From the NCBI GenBank assembly GCA_022495995.1, contig JAFEMH010001297.1, positions 361,001 to 425,000 of the forward strand: a stretch of 64,000 bases of DNA. The letters are read 5' to 3'. Made by a program: the position numbers and the translations under genes. The notes under the pieces were generated by a model that worked only from the letters and a program-made list of their open reading frames with translations, was not told the origin of the DNA and searched no databases. This DNA is from Adenophora triphylla var. japonica. Lineage: Eukaryota; Streptophyta; Magnoliopsida; Asterales; Campanulaceae. Shown here one piece after another: positions 1 to 11,832 of the stretch (the first letter of the stretch is position 1; each line of letters opens with the position of its first letter).

Positions 1-747
1 TTAGAGAAGGAGGGCTTTACCAATGGTGACACCCTATCTTCCTAGGCTTGGAATTTGACTTGAGGAGTATCAAGATTTGGTATTTGACTTGAGGAGTATC
101 AAGATTTGGTGTTTCGGAGTTGTGTTTGGGTGGATTCAAGGCTTGAATGTGTTTAGGGTTTGATGATAGAGTTGATCAAAGAGAAAACAAGTAGATAACA
201 CTTAAGTCTTCTATGTTTTCTCCCTAATCTTCCTCTTGAGTAGTGTTTTAAGCTTGAGCTTGGTGTGTTTAAGAGTGATATGAGAATTGTTGAAGTGAAA
301 TTGGGAAAGGTTCAAGAGAAAATGGTGGCAATCTAAGGATTCCCACTGTTTTCTCTCTATTTTTCGCCAAAATGCAGCTTATGTGTGTAAAATGTGTTGT
401 GTAGACTGAGAGAGGAGGGTTCAATTTATAGGACACCGTGAGTGTCAATCGATCCGCGCGGAGGGGTTCGGTAGCGTGCAATTGTTCATCTTTCTGATCT
501 TTGGCTTTTGGACAGGAGGAATATTTTCAAAAAATTCCAGCAGTTTGTTTTTCAACTTGCCCAATTCGGATTTTTCCAATTTCTTTTGCTTTTTGAGATT
601 CTTTTCTTGGTTTAACTCTAAATGGCAATGCCCACTTTACCCTTACTTTGTTAGAAAGGTTAGGAATTGTTAGAAATGTTAGTAATGTTATAACTTTTGT
701 TAATTTTCTAACGAAAAAAGCTACCAACTCAAATTGGAGCACTTACA
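1..747 (-). repeat. RE1 3' LTR, truncated by the window start
   Basis: Matches 11383-11832 and 26873-27169, the two halves of the other RE1 LTR. The LTR boundary is set by the shared sequence ending GAGCACTTACA at 747, after which the copies diverge (element interior here, CACTA sequence at 27170). About the first 1.1 kb of this LTR lies outside the window. On the minus strand the LTR begins TGTAAGTGCTCC. Confidence 0.9.
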
Positions 748-759
748 GTAGCCCCTCGG
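748..759 (-). other. RE1 polypurine tract
   Basis: On the minus strand the bases directly before the LTR start read CCGAGGGGCTAC. The same block (CCGAGGGGCT) directly precedes the RE2 LTR at 13918. Its position and purine content fit the plus-strand primer of a minus-oriented element. Confidence 0.65.
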
Positions 760-935
760 CGACGGTGCTTTCGAAGGAAGCGGGGTCGTCGATAAGAGTA
801 AGGCTCCATATTTGTGACAGATGATCAAGTGATCAAGTGGCTGAACCTAGCGATAGGCTATCTACGTATCCCGAATGGGAATCAAGCCGGTCGTAGTTCG
901 GGTTTTTCGACCATCTTCAGTCGTCGACCCTAAGA

Positions 936-1318
936 TTTGACTATTTTTGGGAAGTCGCCCTATGGTTTGACTATTTTTGGGAAGTCGCCCTAAGGTTTGA
1001 CTATTTTTGGGAAGTCGCCCTATGATTTGACTATTTGGGAAGTCACCCTATGGTTTGACTATTTTTGGGAAGTCGCCCTATGATCTGACTATTTTTGGGA
1101 AGTCGCCCTATGATCTGACTATTTTTGGGAAGTCACCCTAAGATCTGACTATTTTTGGGAAGTCGCCCTACGGTTTGACTATTTTGGGGAAGTCGCCCTA
1201 TGGTTTGACTATTTTTGGGAAGTCGCCCTGTGGTTTGACTATTTTGGGGAAGTCACCCTATGATCTGACTATTTTTGGGAAGTCACCCTATGGTTTGACT
1301 ATTTTGGGGAAGTCGCTC
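936..1318. repeat. 30-bp minisatellite (M1) in RE1
   Basis: About 13 tandem copies of a 30-bp unit containing TTGACTATTTTTGGGAAGTC, with copy-to-copy changes at the last few bases of the unit. Lies between gag and the 3' LTR of RE1, where Tat-lineage elements are known to carry variable tandem repeats. The unit is a multiple of three, so it creates a spurious open frame at 1175-1366. Confidence 0.92.
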
Positions 1319-1388
1319 CACTATGGGGAAGTGTTAATGACTTCGGTTTGTCGCATTAGGGGATGATTGCGATTTATCGCTTTTCTCG

Positions 1389-1485
1389 TGTTGTGTGTGA
1401 TAGCGTTTTAGGTGCCTCAAACCTTAATGATGGCGTCTTAGGTGCCTCGAACCTTGGAGATGGCGTCTTAGGTGCCTCGAACCTT
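1389..1485. repeat. Three copies of a ~32-bp tandem repeat
   Basis: Three tandem units with the core TGGCGTCTTAGGTGCCTCGA followed by ACCTT, the first more diverged. Part of the repeat-rich 3' region of RE1. Confidence 0.75.
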
Positions 1486-1654
1486 GATTTGAAATGATTT
1501 CCCTTTGATGGTTTGGGATAGATGGTCTATTGGTGGACTTCATTTGAAGGGATCGGTCTTATGTTTGCTGCCGAGGAAATGGATGATAATGGGAAAAGAA
1601 ACGGGATTCTGTTAACCCATTTGGGGATTTTGTTAGCCTTTGTTGGAGTTTAGT

Positions 1655-2262
1655 TCAGAGTATGAACCTAAATGGGGACTTAGTTTAGGGTATGAGTCTA
1701 AGTCGAGGTTTAGTTCAGGAGTATGAACCTAAATGGGGACTTAGTTCAGAGTATGATTCTAAGTCGAGGTTTAGTTCAGAGTATGAACCTAAATGGGGAC
1801 TTAGTTCAGAGTAAGGATTCTAAGTCGAGGTTTCAGTTCAGAGTATGAACCTAAATGGGGACCTAGTTCAGAGTATGATTCTAAGTCGAGGTTTCGGTTC
1901 AGAGTATGAACCTAAATGGGGACCTAGTTCAGAGTATGATCCTAAGTCGAGGTTTCGGGTCAGAGTATGAACCTAAATGGGGACCTAGTTCAGAGTATGA
2001 TTCTAAGTCGGGGTTTCGGTTCAGAGTATGAACCTAAATGGGGACCTAGTTCAGAGTATGATCCTAAGTCGGGGTTTCGTTCAGAGTATGAACCTAAATG
2101 GGGACCTAGTTCAGAGTATGATCCTAAGTCGGGGTTTCAGTTCAGGAGTATGAACCTAAATGGGGACCTAGTTCAGGAGTATGATCCTAAGTCGGGGTTT
2201 CAGTTCAGGAGTATGAACCTAAATGGGGACTCAGTTCAGGAGTATGATCCTAAGTCGAGGTT
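1655..2262. repeat. ~62-bp higher-order minisatellite (M2) in RE1
   Basis: About ten tandem copies of a roughly 62-bp unit made of two related halves of about 31 bp: one with GTATGAACCTAAATGGGGAC and one with GTATGATCCTAAGTCGGGG, both starting AGTTCAG. The two-part unit shows that an older 31-bp repeat was doubled and then amplified as a pair. The open frame at 1967-2272 is a by-product. Confidence 0.9.
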
Positions 2263-2426
2263 TTGTACCTGAGGGAGACTGTTTGAGGGCGTTCTCGCAG
2301 GGGAAGATTAGAGCTTACGATGATCATCGGGGAAAAGGGTGACCATGTTGGTCAAGTGGCTGGACCTAAGGTAGGCTACCTGGACGTAGTTCGAAAACTG
2401 TTGGGGATGGTTTGACGGTATTTGGG

Positions 2427-2570
2427 AGTCACCCGAGGTTTGACTGTTTTTTGGGAAGTCGCCCTAAGATTTGACTATTTTTGGGAAGTCGCCCTAAGAC
2501 TTGACTATTTTTGGGAAGTCGCCCTAAGACTTGACTATTTTTGGAAAGTCGCCCTAAGATTTGATGATAA
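2427..2570. repeat. Second block of the 30-bp minisatellite M1
   Basis: Four to five copies of the M1 unit (TTGACTATTTTTGGGAAGTC), separated from the first block by M2 and about 160 bp of single-copy sequence. The separation suggests M2 expanded inside or beside an older M1 array. Confidence 0.85.
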
Positions 2571-2854
2571 TGTTCTTTTAGAAAAGTAGTTGACTAAGAT
2601 ATGATTTCATACCTGTGATGTGCTTACCTGTAGCTGCCGGAAGGACTGAGGCTTCGGCTGATGTTGATGAAGAGTTGTTGGGTTGCGGTTTCTGCTGACG
2701 ATTTGCTGTCTTTGGAGGCATTTTGACCTGAAGGGGGGGAGTTTGGTTGAGTCGGCATCTTGCTGGTGATCGTCAACCTTGTAGAAGTTGTTGAGCTTGT
2801 CTTCACATTGGGACTTCTTGCTTTTGAGAACTTGGTGTCTCTGACCGATTTTCA

Positions 2855-3425
2855 TTTGAGGACTTAGCGTCCCTGACCGTACTGTATTTGAGAACTTGGC
2901 GTCTCTGATCGAACTGTATTTGAGAACTTGGCGTCTCTGACCGATTTGTATTTGAAAACTTGGCGTCTCTGACCGAACTGTATTTGAGAACTTGGCGTCT
3001 CTGACCGAACTGTATTTGAGAACTTAGCGTCCCTGACCGACTTGCATTTTGAGACCTTGGCATCCCTGACCGATTTGTATTTGAGAACTTGGTGCCCCTG
3101 ACCAATTTGTATTCGAGAACTTGGCGTCCCTGACCGATTTGCATTTTGAGACCTTGGCATCCCTGACCGATTTGTATTTGAGAACTTGGCGTCCCTGACC
3201 GTACTGTATTTGAGAACTTGGCGTCCCTGACCGTACTGTATTTGAGAACTTGGCGTCCCTGACCGTACTGTATTTGAGAACTTGGCGTCCCTGACCGATT
3301 TGTGTTCGAGAACTTGGCGTTCCTGACCGAATTGTATTTGAGAACTTGGTGCCCCTGACCAATTTGTATTCGAGAACTTGGCGTCCCTGACCGATCGGTA
3401 TTTGAGAACTTGGCGTCTCTGACCG
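2855..3425. repeat. 32-bp minisatellite (M3) in RE1
   Basis: About 18 tandem copies of a 32-bp unit with core GAGAACTTGGCGTCCCTGAC. Because 32 is not a multiple of three, each minus-strand frame reads the same three peptide phases in turn, giving the long repetitive frames at 2803-3453, 2864-3559 and 3024-3437. These are artefacts of the repeat, not genes. Confidence 0.92.
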
Positions 3426-3429
3426 AATG

Positions 3430-3600
3430 GTAGACACTGGAGGTGGTCTTCATTGGGGGCTATTTTCATCCATTTGTGAACATTGGAGGTCGTCTTTAGC
3501 AAGTTGTAGACGCCGGAGCTTGTCTTTGCCAAACTGTAGATGCTGGAGGCTGTCTTCATCCATTTGTGGACATTGGAGGTCGTCTTTGGTGAAGATCATT
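3430..3600. repeat. Degenerate short tandem repeat (M4) in RE1
   Basis: Five or six diverged units of roughly 28-35 bp with the pattern (G)TAGA..CTGGAGG..GTCTT (for example TAGACACTGGAGGTGGTCTT and TAGATGCTGGAGGCTGTCTT). Directly abuts M3. Confidence 0.65.
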
Positions 3601-6595
3601 CTTGCCGAAAAAGGGGGATTTGATTTCACGTTTGAATTTCTGCATTCGTTAGTGAAGAGGAAGATGCATATATGACATTCATGATGACAGATGCATGCAT
3701 AGAGCCAAAAATGATTGTGAGAGTATCACTGCATATGTTTGCGAGATGATGCATTTACTTGCTTTCGAAGATGCACTTAGCCTAAGCTTTTGGCAGGGAA
3801 TTTATGATCTTCAATCACTTAGGATTGTTCCTATTGATTCAAGTTTTGTGCATGAGCCCTTGGGAGATTTTTTGGTGGGGATGCATGGTGATGAAAGGGG
3901 ATGCGTCGGGATGTATGTGTTTGGAGACTGTTTGGGACAGGCTTTGAGCAAGTGGGGGAGGCGAGAGCCCTCGATCGCAGTTTAAACAGCGGTTGTTGAT
4001 GAGGTTTTGTTGACAGTATCACATGGACCTCAATTTTGATGAGATTGGATTCGGATCCCGGGTTTTGGTTGAAATTTTCCCTCTCATTCTTGGTCATTTG
4101 AAGCTGATGCTGACAGGCTCTAGGGCACGTTGATATGAGTGAAGCTTCTTTCATTTGGGTGAGCTGTGACTTCGGCCGAAACCTTGTTCGGAGAATGATT
4201 TGATGAAAATGCTAATGCAGGGAGAAACCCAGATCTTAAATTCCGCTGCTACGGGAAGCTGCTATGTACCAAGTTCTGAAGCTGAAAATCTAGTTGTTGA
4301 TGTGACTAGACCTTTCTTGTGACTTGATAAAATTCAGTCCAAAGGACCATCTTGACAAAGCCCGGATCCTGAGTAGGCAAAGTCCAGATTTTGAAGAAGT
4401 GACTTGGCGAATCTATCTCGTAGTGAAGAACCCAATGTGGACCCGAAGATGACTATAGAAGCCCCGGCTTGAAGAGGCGACACTGGGAGAACACAGGAGA
4501 ACCGCTTAGCAAGCCCCGGCGTGAAGAAATTCGCAGTAGTCTTACGAGAGGAGGCACCCATCTTTTAAGACCTTAGTCAACCAGTCACTTGGACAAGACT
4601 CGAAATGTTTACGTGCGGGGCATATCTTTTGAAAGGTGGGAATGTCTCCCGAATTTGTGTATGACACTCTCGCTTTAGGTTTGACTCTTTTGAGAGAGTA
4701 TAAGCATCACAAGGTGTGGAAAAGTGTATGGAAGCCCCTGCCGACGTAAAAGACAAATGTTTGGCTCTATTTCCCTATGATGGAGAGAGAGAAGACTTGT
4801 CGAGACACTTGAAAACTTGTCTTATTCATGATGATCACAAGGCTGTTTAAAACCCTTTGTTAATGTTCGGGTTATTCAACTCCTAAATCTGATATGAACA
4901 AATATTTTGATTAATCACGAGGAGAAAATCAGCTGATATCGAGAATCAAGCTCGGAAGAACGGAAAGTGTATAGGGACGATCCTTGATGAGACCGGATTT
5001 TTTTTTTTGAGATTTGTTTTTGATTTCGACCGGACCATTTCTGGTTGCCTACGTTCCCTCCATTATGAAGAGCTCAGGTCGCCGTAGTTCGGGCTTAGCC
5101 CGATTGAAGAGAGAATGAATGTGAAAGTTCGAGATTTTAAGGTTCTTTGAGGATTTTGAGGATTGGAGATTCGAATAACATATCCCCTTAGAGTGTCCAT
5201 GAAAGACACGGATGCGGAGCCCCAATGGGACATCCACGGCAAGTGTTTGTGGAGGAGAAATGAAATATGCTCACATGAAATGTCGAATGAATCAGATTTG
5301 AATTTGCACAATCTTTGATCATTTGAGCCGAGATGGATTTGGCTCCAATTTAAGCAAGCAATGAAGCATTAATTTGATTTAGCCCCTGAAGATACTGGAA
5401 TGAGATTACTATCCGGTAAGGACCGTAGCTGGGTTTCCGGGCTTCGATCGGCCATCGGGTGATTTGGAAAGTTGTGACCTCTTAAGATGAGAGGTCGGCT
5501 GGGCCTTTTGCTGACTGAACCTCTAAAGATAAGAGGTTGGATTTTAGGGATGTGTTTGGGAAATCTATGGCGGGGAAGATTGATTGCCTCTAAGAATGAG
5601 AGGTCAAATTTTGATTTTGGCCAAAGGCGAGGATAATGGTAACGGGGATATCCTCTAAAAGCGAGAGGATGTCTTGGGATTGGTTAAGGAAATGGTGAGA
5701 GGGAGTCCAAGCTATCGGGAACTTTTGCGAATCTTCGAAAATTCAGTCTCTTTTTTTTTTTTTTTCATTGGAGAGCTTTTTGAGGAGTCGGGGACTTTCA
5801 CTGAATTGTGAGGATCGACAGTCCTTCTCTTTTTTTTTTTTTGAAGCTTATTTTGCTTGAGCTCTTTTTTTTTTTTTTTTTTTTTTGACTTGGAAATCTT
5901 CCTGAGGAGTTGAGGATTATCTTTGTCCTTCCTTCATGGCTTGAGATATTTTGCGCATCTCCGACTCTCGAAGTTAACTTCTTGGGCCTGCTTGGACTTT
6001 CTCTCAGTAAGGAGCAAAAATGATGGCTAAACCGGATTTCAAAACACGCCGATCTTGAAATGAAAGGGTATTGTTTAGTGAGGGTGAGGTAATGGCTTTC
6101 CTATGGGTGAAAGGCTTCGACCGCAATCCTTACCGGATGACCTAAACGAAATTAAGTCTTCATTGCTTGCTTAAGCTTTAAATGAGAAAAGATCCATGCA
6201 AATTCATCGAGCAACGAGAGGGTGATGATGAAATGGATGTGAGCATATGAGATGCAAGATGGGGAGTTGGTAAGCCCCAATTTGGAAAGGATATCAACTG
6301 ATTTTCTCACTCCGATTAATTTAAATATTAATCATTTCAAAGAGTTAGTGGTTGGCAAAGACAAGTGATCATCTAGGATAAAACCATTTCAATTAAGTGT
6401 AACGTGGGTGTGCAAGTGATGTCTCGAGTCTAGCAAGAAAAGAAAAAAGACTTATATTAAAAGTTAGACATTTAACTACTATGTCCAAAATGGACTACAA
6501 CGACAAATGTCCAGGAAGGACTTAGGTGAAAGAAAAGTACTAGAACCTACGAAGGTTGACTTAAAAGACTATTTTAAAGATAGGTAGCCCCTAGT
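3601..6595. other. RE1 non-coding interior
   Basis: No protein motif was found on either strand, only short shadow frames. The part 4560-5110 is clearly homologous to RE2 19560-20220 (shared stretches such as TTTTGAGAGAGTATAAGC and GGTTGCCTACGTTC), so both elements inherited this non-coding block. Long T tracts lie at about 5750-5890. Four short hairpins lie at 5477-5670. Confidence 0.7.
5477..5670. repeat. Four dispersed CCTCT..AGAGG hairpins
   Basis: Four imperfect inverted repeats at irregular spacing: GACCTCTTAAGATGAGAGGTC, AACCTCTAAAGATAAGAGGTT, GCCTCTAAGAATGAGAGG and ATCCTCTAAAAGCGAGAGGAT. The arms keep pairing while loop bases vary, including a compensating change (GACC/GGTC to AACC/GGTT to ATCC/GGAT). 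Confidence 0.6.
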
Positions 6596-8984
6596 CTAAC
6601 CGCTCTTTGCTGTTGGATCATGCATCTTTTCTTCGACGCTGGAGACGGGAGTTATCGCAGGTCTTCCGATCAGGACTTCTTTGTCAACTTCTTGCTCAAT
6701 CCAACCATCTTCCTTGCCTGCGATGACTGGTTCATTGACCTCGCAAAGGGACGAGTCAAACTCCATCGTGCCCACAAGGCTTGAACCACCAAACTCGATC
6801 ATGTTGACACTCATGTTGTTGTTTCTAGGGAATGGGTTACCGATCAGTATTGGGCCCTTCGTGCACTTCTAACCTCCCTTGCTCAATCAACCCTTGGATT
6901 GCCTTTTTCGGGGACGCAATCATCCGTCAGTGCCCATGGTACCGATGAAAGGCACAATGCTTGGAGGTATCCAAAGGAGCATCGGGGTTTCGGGCCGATA
7001 ATTTTCTAAAGGCCTGAGCAAACCTTCTTTTACCAAACCTCTGAAGATATCACTCAAAGGCATCCCAAGGTTTCCCAAGCCTTGGAGCCTGGATCCGCGT
7101 GTCGTTTCTTGGGCAAAAGGAAGTGGCATTATTCTGTATCCCCGTCCCGCATAGTGGCTGCAGAGCCGTGTTGGAGGTGGAGAAACCCGGGATTCGTAGG
7201 TGTGCATCACCCGGTTCTTCGATTGTAAGCCTTCTCAAATTTAGCCCCGAGTTGACCATTGCCCACAAGTCTCGCGTAGGGGAAGTGGCCGAGGGAGGCT
7301 CTCGATGTGGTTTCAAGCATGACCGGAAGATGTCTAACTGCTCCTCATCGAGGGAGGAATGGCCATTTCACCGAGCTTCAAGTTCCACCTCTTATAGAAA
7401 TCCCCAATACTCTCATCGTGCGCCGCATCGTTGTCCGAGCAGTCAACTCTGCTTTGTTTCCCATTCCAAGTTGGCTTTATACTTATCAGTGAAAGTACCG
7501 GTAACTGTCCCATGTAGCCCTAGCTTCAGCTTCAATCGAAAGAACCATTTCAAAGCTCCCGACTTTAAAGAGAGACTCAAGTAGTCGGCCAACCGCTGAT
7601 TTGTGCATCCCTTGGCTTTCATTGCCAAAGTGTATGTGTCCAGTGAAGTTTTCGGGCATGCAGTCCCATCAAATGTCTAGATTAGGCATCACAAACTTGT
7701 GAGGCAGGGGCATAATGGAGTCCGAGTCCGTAGGCCGGAAGGCAGCTTTCTTAGCAGTCAATTCAGCAATTTGTGCTTTCATCTCCTTATGTTGTTCCAT
7801 GAACCGAGCCAAAGGGTTCCTGTGGTGGAGCTAGAGAGAGCAAACCAAAATGATTGTCTCAGAGAGGAGTTACCACTGCGGCACACATCAGCGGAAGGGA
7901 TACCATATTCCGGCATAGGTGAAAACCCGTCCTTGCCCAAATTACCCTGGGAGTGTAGGTAGGAGCTTGGGCAAAAGGGATAGAACCCGGCGACTTCTTT
8001 GGTGGCTTCCCAATCGAGAGAAGATGGAAGCGAGATACGAGGTAGCCGAGATGGCTTGGATTTCGGAGCGAGGCCCATAAGTAGGCTTAAGTGCGGCCGC
8101 CGTCCCCGGTTGTTGAATTGCATGGCCGGTTGTGGCGAGGATGCATAACCGAGAGGATACCGTGGTCCCGGTGATTCTCGATGAAACCGGGATGGGGGCT
8201 TGGCAACCCATTGAACCCCGAGTGAGAAATGGGCTCATGGAAGCCGCGTGAGGAGCAACAGCTAGCATCATTCCGAGGAGGGGCTCCTCGACCGTTGCCC
8301 CGAACCAAACCGTGGTGGCATTCCAAACCGTTGTCGCGAAAGTCCGGATTGATTGGTCCCAAACCGAGGCGGGATCCCAATTTGCCGTGGGCATTCCTGG
8401 TATCCCCAACCACGGGAAGGCATTTCGCACCGACTTTGTCCCCACCGAGGCATCGCGAACCGGTTCGTCCCGTCAGCCGCGTGGATCCAAGTGGTCTCTA
8501 GCCTGGGAGCCACGACCTGCAGATCGAGGAGCATGGGCTCGTGGTAGTACCGTGGAGGCCGGTGGTGGCATCCCTGGAGTAGCCGGGTTGACCAAGAGCG
8601 GGATTGAGGTCTTCCTCTTCTTCCACAGTGAAGGTGCCATCTGGGTTGAGACCGGCGGCCAATCCATGGCTTTTGATAGCCTCCATAAGGCCGTTCCACC
8701 GTGCTCGTCGCACTCTATCCGTTCGGCTAACCGATTCCATTGCGGTTCTGTTTGAGGAGTCCCGTGAGGTGGAGTGACGTTGTCCCCATCGTTACACCGA
8801 TGCACATTCTCAAACCCTGAGTCGGAACAAACGGTGAAGCCGATGATGCGCTTGACTCTTCCCAACCTGGATCAAATCCGGTGACTCGTGCCCGAAACCA
8901 AGTTTTGTGCGAGTCATGGGAAAGACACGAGGGTTCAGATGTTCGGGAATTGAAGGTGGGTAGGTATTTGGGGCTTGGGCTCAT
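6596..8984 (-). pseudogene. gag: RE1 gag, frameshifted
   Basis: Minus-strand gag-like coding region read in several frames. From N to C: an acidic N-terminal stretch (VEEEEDLNPALG near 8600), a proline-, arginine- and aromatic-rich linker (8100-8500), a capsid-like segment at 7443-7628 (LKSGALKWFF ... DKYKANLEWETKQS, the pattern of the retrotransposon gag domain), a segment LSDIFRGLVKEGLLRPLENY at 6990-7060 and a CAFHRYHGH zinc-knuckle core at about 6920-6960 followed after a frame change by TDDC. A C-terminal part is seen at 6596-6814. At least four frame changes are needed. Family knowledge: gag forms the virus-like particle and packages RNA. Some breaks may be sequencing errors, since the stretch is GC-rich. 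The start at 8984 is a guess. Confidence 0.7.
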
Positions 8985-10253
8985 GCAACATGCGCTATTT
9001 GTTCTTGTTTACTTAAAACATGTTTTATTAACCTAATCGATTGGAAAAGATTACTCTTCTTTTTCGCAAACTACTGATCTCGGATCGTGGGCCCCGTCAC
9101 TACGTCTATAAGCCCCTCGTATTCCACCCGTATTTCAACCTCCCAGGTGGATACCCGGCGAGGGTCCTATAGGGCAAGCGGGTCCCACCGACCGAAAGAA
9201 AAATGATCCTAAAAGTCCGGGTAATCGAGTCTTAACGAGCATTCGATGTACATTACGGACAAAGCTGACGTCAAAGTCAAGATCATGTCCGAGGGCTCGA
9301 CAAAAAGTCGGCATGATTTGGACTGATAAATGTTCACGATTGATCTTGACTTGTCGTCAATTAGGCCGTAATTAGGCATGGAATAATCATTAATCCTTGA
9401 TGACTCTGTCATGCCGGGAGTCGTGTATAATTTGTGCGCCGAGCCGAAAGTCAAGGCGCCGATCAATATCTGTCAAAGTCTCGCGGCGAAAACCGGCGTA
9501 ACTTCGACCGATTAGTGGTCCCCGAAAGATATTGAGTCGGTATGCCGACAAAGGCTTGAAAGGAAAGGTCTATACACATACAGGGCATGACATAGACCAG
9601 ACTAAAAACCAACCGGGTCTCGGACAAAGTGTGTCACGGACAAGTGCATGGTCGACACGAGGCTCCATGGGATGTTTGGGTAGTCCTGTGCTTGCACCGA
9701 GAGGCGTAATAAGACCAAACGGGCCGCGACAAGGATTTCCCCGGGTTAGGGACGTAGTGTGCAGTGTAAGGTCACGTGCGCGTAGTGTGCAAGCAGTCTA
9801 TCTTCTTTTTCTGAGTAAAATAGAAATTTTTTATGTGTCTTAAAAATATGATGCATGATTTTTTTTTTTGAAAATTTTCTTCTTTTTTTTTTTTGAAAAT
9901 TTTTTTTTGAATTTTTTTTTTTGAAAGTTAATGAACACATAAGCACATAAGCACAAGAATTCCGACAGTTAGGGACATGATTCCGACAGTCAACATTTTG
10001 ACTTTTTCCGAGGCGGCCAAAACAACACGAAAACGTGCAAAAATCAACACACACAACAAATGATTTTCAAAGCCGGGACGGAAGCTTGACCCTCAAAAGC
10101 TTTTTTTCTTTTTTTTTTGAAAACGGTGATACCGGTACGTGGGATTGTTAAACCACAATTTATCCCCGACTCGTGTTAGGAGGCGATAACGGGAAGTTTA
10201 ATGGTTTCCACCAATATACCAAATATCATTTTTTTTTAGAAAAAGCTTATTTG
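8985..10253 (-). other. RE1 5' leader
   Basis: Untranslated leader between primer-binding site and gag. The block 9040-9200 is strongly similar to RE2 23240-23400 (shared GTCACTACGTCTATAAGCCC and CGGCGAGGGTCCTATAGGGC), again linking RE1 and RE2. T-rich tracts at about 9860-9925. No supported gene. Confidence 0.7.
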
Positions 10254-10271
10254 TCCCCAGCGGAGTCGCCA
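10254..10271 (-). other. RE1 primer-binding site (tRNA-Arg-like)
   Basis: The minus strand reads TGGCGACTCCGCTGGGGA, one base after the LTR end. Its complement ends GGAGTCGCCA, which fits a plant tRNA-Arg acceptor stem (5' GACTCC) with discriminator G and CCA. The same site follows the RE2 LTR. Tat-lineage Ogre elements are known to prime with tRNA-Arg. The tRNA identity is from memory of tRNA sequences, not from a search. Confidence 0.7.
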
Positions 10272-10272
10272 C

Positions 10273-11832
10273 TGTGATGTACCCGATTTTTTTGAAATCA
10301 AACGGAGTCGCCACGCCATTTTTGTTTTAAGGGCCAAAACTTTGAAAAATGACCGAGATTAGAGATTTGGGTTCGGAGGTCACGTTACACGCCGGGAAGG
10401 ACGTTAGTGTGCACCCGGAATGCCTCGTAAAACGAGTCTTCCAAGCTGAAAATCATTTGGGTGTGTGTGTGTGTGTGTTACTTTGGATAAAATAAGTTGA
10501 AACTGAGGAAAATAAAAATTGGGAATCCTTTATTAGACTTAGGACAGATCCCATGATTTTTGGTGTGATTTTTGGGTTGAGTTTTGATACTCAAAAGATT
10601 TTTGGAAGTTGAAAACCATTTCTGCCAGAATGAAAAAGGCAGTGGACACTTGATTTTGAAATGGACTTTAGGGCTTGAAAACTCCAGAATCTGGGAAAAG
10701 TCCGAGAATGAAAAATGTTCAAAACACCTTAAATAAGGTTTATATAAAAGAACTTTTCATTTTGGAGATGATTTGAGGGGTCAAAACCTTATGGAAATCT
10801 CAGATATGAAATCTGGATTTCCAGAAACTGATGAACTGACCTTTAAAAGAAAATTTGAAAAAAGGAGTTTTACTCACGAAAAAAATAAAGTAAAAATATG
10901 TCTGGAAAGATATGGATGTTGGATACAAAAAGTATTTTGTAGTAAACATCAAATTCCAATTTTTTGTATGTCCAAAAAATAGGAAAATGGACTGAGATCT
11001 CAGAACAATGCTACTGGACAGCAAGATGTTCTTGAGGGAAAATGTGATTTTTGAGGGGATTTGCATCTATGTTCACCCCATTTTCATCCCTAGACTTGAT
11101 TCCACTAATTTGTGTTAAGTGGTTATCATATTCAAGTCATCCTTGGGGAATTTTATGGGGTTTAAACATGTCCTTTGCAAAGGGAAAGGGGATATTTTGT
11201 AGAGATGAAATTAAAGAGACAAATCAACTAGAGATTTAAAATTTGGACCCTTTGAGATGGTCATTCATGAAGATGAACTTCAAGATGACCATCTTAGGTC
11301 AAGACTTAAGTTAAATTAGACATAAATCAAATCAAAATAAGAAGAACAAGATGAACAAGAGATTAAAAGGGAATTTTAGGGTTTAGAGAAGGAGGGCTTT
11401 ACCAATGGTGACACCCTATCTTCCTAGGCTTGGAATTTGACTTGAGGAGTATCAAGATTTGGTATTTGACTTGAGGAGTATCAAGATTTGGTGTTTTGGA
11501 GTTGTGTTTGGGTGGATTCAAGGCTTGAATGTGTTTAGGGTTTGATGATAGAGTTGATCAAAGAGAAAACAAGTAGATAACACTTAAGTCCTCTATGTTT
11601 TCTCCCTAATCTTACTCTTGAGTAGTGTTTTAAGCTTGAGCTTGGTGTGTTTAAGAGTGATATGAGAATGGTTGAAGTGAAATTGGGAAAGGTTCAAGAG
11701 AAAATGGTGGCAATCTAAGGATTCCCACTGTTTTCTCTCTATTTTTCGCCAAAATGCAGCTTCTGTGTGTAAAATGTGTTGTGTAGACTGAGAGAGGAGG
11801 GTTCAATTTATAGGACACTGTGAGTGTCAATC
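10273..11832 (-). repeat. RE1 5' LTR, first part
   Basis: Starts TGTGATGTACCC right after the primer-binding site (plus-strand view). Its last 450 bp match window bases 1-450. Interrupted at 11832 by RE2, resuming at 26873. Together the two parts give an LTR of about 1857 bp. Includes a GT microsatellite at about 10461-10478. Confidence 0.88.
11828..11832. repeat. Target-site duplication of RE2 (left copy)
   Basis: CAATC directly before the RE2 LTR. The same five bases follow the other RE2 LTR at 26868-26872. The uninterrupted RE1 LTR copy has a single CAATC at 446-450. Confidence 0.95.

Noticed and set aside
936..3425. CRISPR-like regular repeats
   Set aside because: Units are directly adjacent with no unique spacers, and the context is a plant retrotransposon.
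2803..3559. Long minus-strand frames (up to 231 residues) with repeated peptide phrases
   Set aside because: They are the 32-bp minisatellite M3 read in each frame; the same peptides recur in all three frames in shifted order.
7099..8755. Plus-strand frames of 90-161 residues
   Set aside because: Shadows opposite the minus-strand gag; no recognisable domain, and GC-rich sequence favours chance frames.
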